From the NCBI GenBank assembly GCA_003265685.1, contig QJOU01000001.1, positions 124,001 through 188,000 on the forward strand: DNA of 64,000 bases, given 5' to 3'. This stretch comes from Piscinibacter caeni. Lineage in GTDB: Bacteria; Pseudomonadota; Gammaproteobacteria; Burkholderiales; Burkholderiaceae_C. Position numbers and translations under genes: made by a program. Positions 29,163 through 36,482 of this stretch are shown piece by piece. The stretch's first letter is position 1. Each line of letters opens with the position of its first letter. Below the pieces are notes generated by a model that worked only from the letters and a program-made list of their open reading frames with translations, was not told the DNA's origin and did no database searches.

Positions 29163-30517
29163 CCGGCCGCCTGGCGCAGCCGCAGCTCGAGAAGGTGCTG
29201 GGCTCGATCGAGGACGCGCCCTTCACCTGGGAGGTGCGCGAGATCGGCCTGCAGGTCGCCGCGCTGATGACGGCGGAGATGATCCGCCGCCGCGTCGCCG
29301 CGCCGGTGCAGGCGAACCGCATCGTCGTGCCCGGGCGCTGCCGCGGCGACCTGGACGCGCTCACGGCGCACTACGGCATCCCGGTGCAGCGCGGGCCCGA
29401 GGAGCTGAAGGATCTGCCGCGTTTCTTCGACCGCGCCGCGCGGCCGGTGGACCTGAGCGAGTACGAGCTGGCGATCTTTGCCGAGATCGTCGACGCGCCG
29501 CGCCTGTCGGTCGAGCAGATCGTCGCGCGCGGCCGCGCGCTGAAGCGCGACGGCGCCGACGTGATCGACCTCGGCGGCCTGCCCGAGACACCGTTCCCGC
29601 AGCTCGAGGACGCGGTGCGCGCGCTCAAGGCCGAGGGCTTGGCGGTCAGCGTCGATTCGATGGATCCGCAGGAACTGCTGCGCGGCGGCCGCGCAGGGGC
29701 CGACTACCTGCTCAGCCTGCACGAAGGCACGCTGTGGATCGCCGACGAGGTGGCGGCGACGCCGGTGCTGATCCCGCGCGTGCCGCACGACGAGGCGTCG
29801 CTCTTCGCCGCTGTCGAGGCGCTGCAGGCGCGCGGCCGCGCCTTCCTGGCCGACCCCATCCTCGACCCGATCCCGTTCGGCCTGACCGCCTCGATCGTGC
29901 GCTACCACCGGCTGCGCGAGCGCTTCCCCGAGGCGCCGATCATGATGGGCATCGGCAACCTCACCGAGCTGACCGAGGCCGACACCTCCGGCATCAACGC
30001 GCTGCTGTTCGGCCTCGCCGCCGAGCTGAACGTGGCCGCCGTGCTGACCACGCAGGTCAGCGCGCATGCGCGCCGCGCGGTGCGCGAGGCCGACTGGGCG
30101 CGCCGCATCATGCATGCCGCGGCACGCCAGCGCTCGCTGCCCAAGGGGCTGTCCGACGCGCTGATGACGGTGCACGCGAAGCACCCGTTCCCCGACTCGC
30201 CCGAGGAGATCGCCGCGACGGCCGCGCAGGTGCGCGACCCGAACTTCCGCGTGCAGGTGTCCGAGGCCGGCGTGCACGTCTACAACCGCGACGGCCTGCG
30301 CACCGGGCAGGGTGCCTTCGAGCTGTGGCCGCAGCTCCACCTGGAAAACGATGCCTCGCACGCCTTCTACATGGGCGTGGAACTTGCACATGCAGAGCTC
30401 GCCTGGCGGCTCGGCAAGCGTTACGTGCAGGACCAGCCGCTGGACTGGGGCTGCGCCGACGAGCGCGACGCCGAGGACCTGAACGCCTGGTGTGCACCGG
30501 GCACGACGAGACGATGA
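29141..30517 (+). CDS. Dihydropteroate synthase-like protein (DUF6513 N-terminus)
   Basis: A 458-residue protein. The first 120 residues (DHILFLTGRLAQPQLEKVL on) are the DUF6513-type domain; the rest is a TIM-barrel related to pteroate synthase: GADVIDLGGLPET, LAVSVDSMDPQEL, DPILDPIPFGLTAS, PIMMGIGNLTELTEADTSGINALLFGLAAE. In methanogens a protein of this kind is the candidate for coupling the pterin to beta-RFA-phosphate, and the same job is inferred here. GTG at 29141 is the best start, and the stop overlaps the DUF447 gene (ATGA). Confidence 0.83.
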   Translation: MDHILFLTGRLAQPQLEKVLGSIEDAPFTWEVREIGLQVAALMTAEMIRRRVAAPVQANRIVVPGRCRGDLDALTAHYGIPVQRGPEELKDLPRFFDRAARPVDLSEYELAIFAEIVDAPRLSVEQIVARGRALKRDGADVIDLGGLPETPFPQLEDAVRALKAEGLAVSVDSMDPQELLRGGRAGADYLLSLHEGTLWIADEVAATPVLIPRVPHDEASLFAAVEALQARGRAFLADPILDPIPFGLTASIVRYHRLRERFPEAPIMMGIGNLTELTEADTSGINALLFGLAAELNVAAVLTTQVSAHARRAVREADWARRIMHAAARQRSLPKGLSDALMTVHAKHPFPDSPEEIAATAAQVRDPNFRVQVSEAGVHVYNRDGLRTGQGAFELWPQLHLENDASHAFYMGVELAHAELAWRLGKRYVQDQPLDWGCADERDAEDLNAWCAPGTTRR

Positions 30518-31095
30518 ACGACCAGATCTTCGAGGCGGTGGTGACCACGGTCAGCGCCGAGGGCGCGAGCCATGTCGCGCCGATGGGTGTGCGCTACCAG
30601 TCCGGCCGCGTGGTGCTGATGCCGTTCAAGCCCTCGACCACCCTGGCCAACATCCTGGCCACCGGCCACGCGGTGCTGAACATCGTGGTCGACGGTCGGG
30701 TGTTCGCGGGCTGCGTCACCGGGCGCCGCGCCTGGCCGACGCTGCCGGCCGAACGGATCCCCGGCGTGCGCCTAGCGGCGGCGCTCAGCCATGTCGAGCT
30801 GCGCCTGGCCGAGCAGGCGGACGACCCGCAGCGGCCGGTGCTGCGCATGGAGCGCGTCCACGAGGTCGTGCACTCGGTGTTCCCCGGGCTCAACCGTGCG
30901 CAGGCGGCGGTGGTGGAGGGCGCGGTGCTGGTCAGCCGGCTGCACATGCTGCCGGCGCAGAAGGTCGACGCCGAGATGGCCTACCTGCAGATCGCGATCG
31001 ACAAGACCGCCGGCGCCGGCGAACACGAGGCCTGGGGCTGGCTGCGCGAGGCGGTCGCCGCGCACCGCGCGCAGGCCGCGGAGGCGCCGCGATGA
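30514..31095 (+). CDS. DUF447 family protein of the H4MPT cluster
   Basis: A 193-residue protein with a flavin-reductase-like split barrel: IFEAVVTTVSAEGASHVAPMGVRY, LMPFKPSTTLANIL, GHAVLNIVVDGRVFAGCVTGR, then NRAQAAVVEGAVLVSRLHMLPAQKVDAEMAYLQIAIDKTAG. DUF447 proteins accompany methanopterin genes in archaea and methylotrophs; the reaction is unknown and an FMN-binding role is only suggested by the fold. It overlaps both neighbours by 4 bp. Confidence 0.82.
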   Translation: MNDQIFEAVVTTVSAEGASHVAPMGVRYQSGRVVLMPFKPSTTLANILATGHAVLNIVVDGRVFAGCVTGRRAWPTLPAERIPGVRLAAALSHVELRLAEQADDPQRPVLRMERVHEVVHSVFPGLNRAQAAVVEGAVLVSRLHMLPAQKVDAEMAYLQIAIDKTAGAGEHEAWGWLREAVAAHRAQAAEAPR

Positions 31096-31835
31096 TCCGC
31101 CTGCTGGTCAGCGTGCGCGATGTCGAGGAGGCGCTCGTCGCGGCCCGGGGCGGGGCCGACTTCATCGACCTGAAGGAGCCGGGGCAGGGCGCGCTCGGCG
31201 GCCTGCCGATTGAAACCATCGGCGCGATCGTCGCCGCCCTGCGCGGCGCGGGCTGCCGGCTGCCGGTCAGCGCGACGATCGGCGACGTCGCGCTGGACGA
31301 GGCCGACGAGATCCTGCGCCGCGTCGCGGCGGTCGCGGCCTGCGGCGTGGACGTCGTCAAGGTCGGCCTTCCGCGCGAGGACGGCGCGGTCGCGGTGCTC
31401 GATCGCCTGGCCGGCTGCGGCCACCCGGTCATCCCGGTCTTCATCGCCGACCGCGGCCTCGACCCGGCCACGCTCGTCCATGCCCTCGGGCTGGGCTTTC
31501 CCGGCGTGATGGCCGACACGGCCGACAAGTCGGCCGGCTGCCTGTTCGATGCGGTGTCGGTGCTGGCGCTGTCGCGCTTCGTCACGCGCGCCCGCACGGC
31601 CGGCACGATGGTCGGGCTGGCCGGTGCGCTGCGCCTGAAGCACCTGGAGCGGCTGGCCGGCCTCGCGCCGGACTTCGCCGGCTTCCGCAGCGCGGTATGC
31701 GCCGGCGCGCGCGACGGCCGGCTCGAGCCGGACCTGCTGGAGACGCTGGTGCAGGCGCTGCGCCGCGTTCAGGCGCCGAGCGAGCGCGCCTCGCCGATCA
31801 GCAGCGAGCGCATGCGCGCCAGCTCGCCCTTGTGA
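31092..31835 (+). CDS. mfnB: (5-formylfuran-3-yl)methyl phosphate synthase MfnB
   Basis: A 247-residue TIM-barrel (DUF556) enzyme that makes the furan ring of methylofuran from two glyceraldehyde-3-phosphates. It reads MIRLLVSVRDVEEALVAARGGADFIDLKEPGQGALGG, LPVSATIGDV, VDVVKVGLPRE and FPGVMADTADKSAGCLFDAV, then VGLAGALRLKHL. The last 20 or so residues (after RRVQA) extend beyond the usual end and are encoded antisense to the 3' end of the convergent kinase gene, a 67-bp overlap. Confidence 0.9.
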   Translation: MIRLLVSVRDVEEALVAARGGADFIDLKEPGQGALGGLPIETIGAIVAALRGAGCRLPVSATIGDVALDEADEILRRVAAVAACGVDVVKVGLPREDGAVAVLDRLAGCGHPVIPVFIADRGLDPATLVHALGLGFPGVMADTADKSAGCLFDAVSVLALSRFVTRARTAGTMVGLAGALRLKHLERLAGLAPDFAGFRSAVCAGARDGRLEPDLLETLVQALRRVQAPSERASPISSERMRASSPL

Positions 31836-32368
31836 ACCACGTCGATCGGGAACGCCGCGCCGCGCGCGATGCCGGCGAAGCGCCGATCGAGCACGCCCGC
31901 CTCCTCCAGCTCCGCCAGGCTCGCCTGCGGGTCGATGGCGCAGGACTTCACCACCACCATGTGCTCGGCATTGAGCTGGCGCGCCAGGTCCAGCGCGATG
32001 CTGTCGCCGGTGAGATCCCAGTTGGCCAGCGGGTCGGGCCCGTCGCGCATCCAGTCGTAGGGCAGCCACAGCGCGGTGTGGCCGGCGTGCAGCACCTGGC
32101 GAATCTCCTCCATGCTGCGCGCGAGGCGCAGCGCCGGGTTGATGCCATGGGCCAGGTAGGCGGTCTGCGCCATGGCCAGCACCGCCATGTTGTGGGCCGG
32201 CAGGTCGTCGAACTGCCAGCGCACCTGCGCTTGCCGCACCTCGTCGGCGAAGCGTCCGCCGCCGCAGACCACGGTGACACGGCCGCCGCCGAGCCGGGCG
32301 AGCAGGTCCAGCCATTGCGGCAGGGCCGGGTCGCCGTTCAGGCTGCCGCCGAGCTTGACGACCCACAT
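31769..32368 (-). CDS. mfnE: Amino acid kinase family protein, MfnE-like
   Basis: A 199-residue amino-acid-kinase fold protein: MWVVKLGGSLNGDPALPQWL, VTVVCGGGRFADEVRQAQ, LTGDSIALDLARQLNAEHMVVVKSCAID and PIDVVHKGELARM. Archaeal MfnE phosphorylates the aminomethylfuran phosphate made after MfnB, and location beside mfnB and the MfnF-like gene supports that role. Start 32368 (ATG) overlaps the upstream stop by one base. Its 3' end overlaps mfnB on the other strand. Confidence 0.8.
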   Translation of the reverse strand: MWVVKLGGSLNGDPALPQWLDLLARLGGGRVTVVCGGGRFADEVRQAQVRWQFDDLPAHNMAVLAMAQTAYLAHGINPALRLARSMEEIRQVLHAGHTALWLPYDWMRDGPDPLANWDLTGDSIALDLARQLNAEHMVVVKSCAIDPQASLAELEEAGVLDRRFAGIARGAAFPIDVVHKGELARMRSLLIGEARSLGA

Positions 32369-33426
32369 CAGCGCAGGTCCTCCGCGAGCAGCGCCGCCAC
32401 CGCGACGGCCGGGGCGCACACGCCGGCCCAGCGGGCCGTGCCGGGCGCGGCCGTGGGGGCGAGCGGGGCGATGTCGCGCCCGTAGTCGAGCGCCGTGGCG
32501 CCGGCGCTCAGCAGCTCCGGCACCAGGAAGGCGCCGCAGCCCGCGCCCACCAGCAGCAGCGCGGCCTCGCGCGGCTGCGAGCCGAGCACGTGGTCGAGCT
32601 GGCTGCGCAGTTCGGCGAGCTGCAGGGCGCGCCAGGCCCGCGCGAACTCGAGCCATTCGGCCGCGTCGGCGTCGCGCGCGTCGAGCCCGATCATGCGCGC
32701 CAGCCGGGCGCGCGAGCCGGCGGCGTCCTTCGCCGCATGATCGGCGCTGGGCTGCTGGTCGTGCGCCGGGTCGAGCTCGCCGGTGAGCCGGTAGACGTCG
32801 GCCGTGGTGGCGAAGAACTCGTTCATCACGTTCAGCCGTTCGCCGCGCCAGGGCACACGGCGCGCGACGGCGCACAGCGGGGTGCGCACCACGCCCTGGT
32901 AGACCAGCTCGCCGCGCGCCAGGCGCTGCACGTCGCTGCGGCTGGTGGTGGGCACGCGGCCGTTGGCGAAGGCGATCAGGTCGGTGGTCGTGCTGCCGAT
33001 GTCGACCAGCACGCCGGCCGAGCGCGGCAGCGCACGGGCGACATGGCGCGCCGTCGCGAGCCAGTTGGCCGAGGCGATCTGCAGCCACTGCCGCCCGGCC
33101 TGCGCGGCGTCGCACCAGCCGGCATCGCCGGCGAAGAAACGCGGTGCGTGCAGCGCGCCGGCCAGCAGCGCGGCGATGCGCTGCACGCCGTGTTCGCGGT
33201 GCTCGAACAGGTCGACCATCTCGCCGGTCATCGTGACCGCGTGCTGCGCCTGCGCCAGTCCGGGCCAGCGGGTTGCGGCCTGCGCCAGCACGTGCTCCAG
33301 GTGCTCGGTGCCCTGCCACAGCGCGCAGGGCCATTGCGCCACGTCGAGCACCCGCGAGCCGACCAGGCGGCAGGCCTTGACATGCGCGCCGCCGACATCC
33401 CAGCCGAAGCACTGCGGCTCAGCCAT
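32368..33426 (-). CDS. mfnF: MfnF-like protein (hydantoinase/oxoprolinase-type ATPase fold)
   Basis: A 352-residue H4MPT-linked protein with an actin-like ATPase fold: FGWDVGGAHVKACRL at the start (phosphate loop), AVTMTGEMVDLFEHREHGVQRI, VLVDIGSTTTDLIAFANG (second phosphate motif) and LLLVGAGCGAFLVPEL. The archaeal homologue MfnF joins the aminomethylfuran unit to the glutamyl-tyramine part of methanofuran. ATG at 33426 overlaps the upstream ATP-grasp stop by 8 bp. The in-frame extension upstream of the ATG is not conserved in appearance. Confidence 0.8.
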   Translation of the reverse strand: MAEPQCFGWDVGGAHVKACRLVGSRVLDVAQWPCALWQGTEHLEHVLAQAATRWPGLAQAQHAVTMTGEMVDLFEHREHGVQRIAALLAGALHAPRFFAGDAGWCDAAQAGRQWLQIASANWLATARHVARALPRSAGVLVDIGSTTTDLIAFANGRVPTTSRSDVQRLARGELVYQGVVRTPLCAVARRVPWRGERLNVMNEFFATTADVYRLTGELDPAHDQQPSADHAAKDAAGSRARLARMIGLDARDADAAEWLEFARAWRALQLAELRSQLDHVLGSQPREAALLLVGAGCGAFLVPELLSAGATALDYGRDIAPLAPTAAPGTARWAGVCAPAVAVAALLAEDLR

Positions 33427-34411
33427 GGCCGGCTCCGGCGCCGCGCCCGGCCAGCAGCTCGGCGGCGATGTTGCGCCCGAGCGAGGCCGACAGCCCGACA
33501 TACGCGCTCGTCACGCGCGGGTTGATCTCGATGAGCACCGGGCCGCGCTGCGGATGCCAGACGACGTCGAGGCCGACGAAGCCGTGCAGGCCCGGCAGCG
33601 CCTGCGCCACCTGTGCGGCCAGCGCCGCCAGGGCCGGGCGGCGTGTATCGTCGGCCGGGATCACGTTGACGTCGACACCGCGGAAGTGCAGTGCGCCAGC
33701 GCCGTCCACGACGATGTGCTGCCGGTTCACGCTCAGCAGGTCGGCGCTGCCGTCGCGGCACAGCATCGACACGCTGAGCGCCTCGCCCTCGACCCAGGGC
33801 TCCAGCCAGGCGCTGCCGGCCGGACGCGAGGCGAGGTCGCGCGCGGCGGCGCTGCGCTCGAGGTGCACGCGCGAGTCGATCGCGCCCGTGCCGTCGTCGG
33901 GCTTGACCACCCAGCGCCGCACCGAGGGGTCGTCGCGCCAGGCCAGCGGCGTGGCGACGCCCTGCGCGTGCAGTTGCTCCACCGTCGCGCGCTTGCTCGA
34001 GGCCACCGCGATGGCCGCGGGCGTGCAGCCGAGCCAGCGCGCCGGCTCGACCGCCGCGGCCAACCGGCGCAACAGCCCGCCGGTCTCCGGGGCGACCAGC
34101 CAGACCGCGTCGTGCTGGCGGGCCTGCCGGGCGACGAAATCCGTCGGTGTCTCGCCCGGGCGTGCGCTGGCGCAGGAAGCGCCGGGCGGATTCGTGCCGG
34201 CGGCGTCACAGGTGGCGACGGTGACGGCACAATCGGGCGCACACAACATGTCGAGCACCATCGCATCGCGCATCGCGACGCCCATCGGCATCAGCTCGGC
34301 GGCGGCCTGCGGGTCGTCGTCGAGGCGGCCGCCGCCGCTGAGATACTCGTAGACGAACACCCGCCGCAGCGCCCCGGCCTGCCCAACGCCTCCGCCGTCC
34401 TGCCGGCTCAC
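33419..34411 (-). CDS. ATP-grasp ligase, MfnD-like
   Basis: A 330-residue ATP-grasp protein. The core starts at RRVFVYEYLSGGG; later parts include VASSKRATVEQLHAQGVATPLAW, RWVVKPDDGTGAIDSRV (ATP-binding Lys), WLEPWVEGEALSVSMLC and GLDVVWHPQRGPVLIEINPRVTSAYVGL (metal-binding Glu/Asn). Archaeal MfnD ligates glutamate to tyramine; here the acceptor may be tyrosine, since no MfnA decarboxylase is seen. The start is either GTG 34411 (good GAGGGGG site) or GTG 34360. It heads mfnF-mfnE. Confidence 0.78.
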   Translation of the reverse strand: MSRQDGGGVGQAGALRRVFVYEYLSGGGRLDDDPQAAAELMPMGVAMRDAMVLDMLCAPDCAVTVATCDAAGTNPPGASCASARPGETPTDFVARQARQHDAVWLVAPETGGLLRRLAAAVEPARWLGCTPAAIAVASSKRATVEQLHAQGVATPLAWRDDPSVRRWVVKPDDGTGAIDSRVHLERSAAARDLASRPAGSAWLEPWVEGEALSVSMLCRDGSADLLSVNRQHIVVDGAGALHFRGVDVNVIPADDTRRPALAALAAQVAQALPGLHGFVGLDVVWHPQRGPVLIEINPRVTSAYVGLSASLGRNIAAELLAGRGAGAGHG

Positions 34412-34423
34412 ATCCGCCCCCTC

Positions 34424-35119
34424 ATGCTGCTCGTTCCGGTGATCGACCTGATGCACGGCCAGGTGGTACGCGCCGTGCGCGGCGAGCGCAGCGCATACCG
34501 GCCGATCGTCTCCCGCCTGGCCGCCGGCAGCGACCCGCTGACCCTGGCGCGCGCGCTGCTCGAGCGCTGCGGCGCGCAGACGCTGTATGTGGCCGACCTC
34601 GATGCGCTGCTCGGCGGTGCCCCCCAGGCCGAGGTGCTGCGCGCCCTGCTGGCCGACCGGCCGGGCCTCGAACTCTGGCTCGACGCAGGCTTCGCCACGC
34701 CGGCGCAGGCGCAGCGGCTGCGCGACGACCTGGGCGCCGACGGCGCGCGCGTGGTGCCGGTGTTCGGCAGCGAGTCGCTGCGCTCGGCGGCCGGGTTGCC
34801 GGCCGATGCCATCCTGTCGCTGGACCGCCGCGGCAGCGAGCGGCTCGATCCGGCGGGCTGCTGGGATGCACCGCAGCATTGGCCGCGGCGCGTGATCGTC
34901 ATGACCCTGGAGCGGGTCGGCGCGGACAGCGGCCCGGACCTGGACACGCTTGCTGCGGTGCAGCGGCGCGCCGGCGACCGCTGGCTGATCGGCGCCGGCG
35001 GCATCCGCCACGCCGACGACCTGCGGCGTGCCGAGGCGGCCGGGGCCGGCGCCTGGCTGGTGGCCAGCGCGCTGCACGACGGTCGGATCGACGGCTCCAT
35101 GGCCGACCACAGATCATGA
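34424..35119 (+). CDS. HisA-like TIM-barrel protein of the H4MPT cluster
   Basis: A 231-residue protein related to the histidine enzyme HisA: MLLVPVIDLMHGQVVRAVRGERSAYRPI, TLYVADLDALLGG, LWLDAGFATPAQA and WLIGAGGIRHADDLRRAEAAGAGAWLVASALHDG. The Asp of the first strand is kept, but the second catalytic strand, normally TDxxRDG, reads MTLERVGADSG, so HisA activity is doubtful. It recurs in methylotroph H4MPT clusters; its function is unknown. Its ATG is 12 bp from the divergent gene's GTG and has no obvious ribosome site. Confidence 0.8.
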   Translation: MLLVPVIDLMHGQVVRAVRGERSAYRPIVSRLAAGSDPLTLARALLERCGAQTLYVADLDALLGGAPQAEVLRALLADRPGLELWLDAGFATPAQAQRLRDDLGADGARVVPVFGSESLRSAAGLPADAILSLDRRGSERLDPAGCWDAPQHWPRRVIVMTLERVGADSGPDLDTLAAVQRRAGDRWLIGAGGIRHADDLRRAEAAGAGAWLVASALHDGRIDGSMADHRS

Positions 35120-35169
35120 TTCGTGCCATCGCCCCGGGCCGGCCGCAGGCGCCTTCTCGGGCCGGAATC

Positions 35170-35184
35170 GCCACACTGTGTGGC
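35170..35184. promoter_or_regulatory. Dyad upstream of fhcB (candidate enhancer site)
   Basis: GCCACACTGTGTGGC is a perfect 15-bp dyad centred at 35177, about 97 bp upstream of the start predicted for the sigma54-like promoter, the distance expected for an activator site. Because ACTTTT follows, it could instead be a weak terminator for the HisA-like gene. Confidence 0.5.
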
Positions 35185-35247
35185 ACTTTTGGCCGGCGCG
35201 ACGCGGCCGTGCCCGGCGCCGTCGACCCGGCGCCGAAGTCGCCGCAG

Positions 35248-35262
35248 TGGCACATGGATTGC
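35248..35262 (+). promoter_or_regulatory. Candidate sigma54 (-24/-12) promoter before fhcB
   Basis: TGGCAC, five bases, TTGC matches the sigma54 consensus in every fixed position, with GG and GC 10 bases apart. The expected transcription start, about 35274, is only 3 bases before the fhcB ATG, so the transcript would be nearly leaderless. No ribosome site is visible in that gap, which fits a leaderless message or argues that the promoter is spurious. Confidence 0.5.
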
Positions 35263-35276
35263 GTCCCCCAATACTC

Positions 35277-36482
35277 ATGACCGCCTCCGCCGCCTGGACC
35301 TGCCCGTTCTGTCCGCTCACCTGCGACCACCTCCGGGTGCGCGCCGGCGCCGCCACGCTCGAACTCGACGGCGGGAACTGCCCCCGGGCGGCCCGCGCCC
35401 TGGCGCAGTTCGGCGCCGCGCCGGCCGATGCGGCCCCGGAAATCGACGGCCAGCCGGTCACGCTGGAACAGGCGGCGGCCGCCGCCGCGGCCTTGCTTGC
35501 TGCGGCGCAGCAGCCCCTGTTCGGCGGGCTCGGCACCGACGTGGCCGGCGCGCGCGCGCTCTATCCGCTCGCGTGTGCGACCGGTGCGATCTGCGATCCG
35601 GCCGGCGGCGCCGCACTGATGCAGGGCCTGCGCGCGCTGCAGGACCGCGGCCAGTTCACCGCCACGCTGGCCGAGCTGCGCACGCGGGCCGACCTGATCG
35701 TCTTCATCGGCGCGGTGCCGGAGGACGTGGCGCCGCTGGTGCGCGAGCGCTGCGGCATCGGCGACCCGCAGGTGCCGCAGCGGCAGGTGGTCGTGCTCGG
35801 CGCCGACGTGCCGCTGCACGGTGACCTGTTCGACACGCTGGGCCTGCTGGCGGCGCTGGTGGCGGGCCGCCGCGTGGCGGCGCCGGAGCCGCTGCAGGCG
35901 CTGGCGCAGCGCCTGCGCGCGGCGCGGTATGCGGTGCTGGTCGGCGCGCCGCCGGCGCTGCCGCCGCAAGGCGCCCTGCTGATCGAGGCGGTGCACCGCA
36001 TCGTCAACGACCTGAACGCGAGCACGCGCGCAGCCGCCTTGTGGATCGGCGGCGGCAACGGCAGCGCGACGGTGAACCAGGTGTTCGCGTGGCTGTCCGG
36101 CCTGCCGCTGCGCAGCCGCGCCGGGCCGCGCGGGCTGGAGCACGAGCCGCTGGCCTTCGACGCTGCGCGCCTGCTGGCCGACGGCGAGGTCGACGCGCTG
36201 CTGTGGGTGGCGAGCTTCGACGCGGCCGCGCAAGCGCCGGACAGCGGCGCCCCGCTGATCCTGCTCGGCCACCCCGCGCTCGCGCCGAGTGCGCGGCGCG
36301 CGGGCCGGCGCAGCGTGTTCATCCCGGTCTCGACACCGGGCATCGGCAGCGACGGCCACCTGTTCCGCACCGACGGCACGGTGCTGATGCCGCTGCACGC
36401 GGCGCGCCGCGACACGCTGCCGGGCGTGGCCGCCGCGGCCGGCGCGATCCTGCAGGCGCTGCGCGCCGGGAGGCCGTCATGA
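35277..36482 (+). CDS. fhcB: Formyltransferase/hydrolase complex subunit B
   Basis: A 401-residue homologue of FwdB/FmdB. The N-terminus MTASAAWTCPFCPLTCDHLRV has the CxxCxxxC-type arrangement of the family, and the body continues with ALFGGLGTDVAGARALYPLA-like and LWIGGGNGSATVNQVFAWLSG segments. In bacteria the Fhc complex moves formyl from H4MPT to methylofuran and hydrolyses it to formate, and this subunit is shorter than archaeal FwdB and thought to lack redox function. It is first of fhcB-A-D-C, overlapping fhcA by 4 bp. Confidence 0.92.
   Translation: MTASAAWTCPFCPLTCDHLRVRAGAATLELDGGNCPRAARALAQFGAAPADAAPEIDGQPVTLEQAAAAAAALLAAAQQPLFGGLGTDVAGARALYPLACATGAICDPAGGAALMQGLRALQDRGQFTATLAELRTRADLIVFIGAVPEDVAPLVRERCGIGDPQVPQRQVVVLGADVPLHGDLFDTLGLLAALVAGRRVAAPEPLQALAQRLRAARYAVLVGAPPALPPQGALLIEAVHRIVNDLNASTRAAALWIGGGNGSATVNQVFAWLSGLPLRSRAGPRGLEHEPLAFDAARLLADGEVDALLWVASFDAAAQAPDSGAPLILLGHPALAPSARRAGRRSVFIPVSTPGIGSDGHLFRTDGTVLMPLHAARRDTLPGVAAAAGAILQALRAGRPS

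Noticed and set aside
28829-30391. Minus-strand open frame of about 520 codons opposite the DHPS-like gene
   Set aside because: Same shadow effect; the plus-strand frame has clear family motifs.
32368-33426. Considered a hydantoinase or oxoprolinase
   Set aside because: It shares only the ATPase-like fold; length and neighbours fit the H4MPT/methylofuran MfnF family better.
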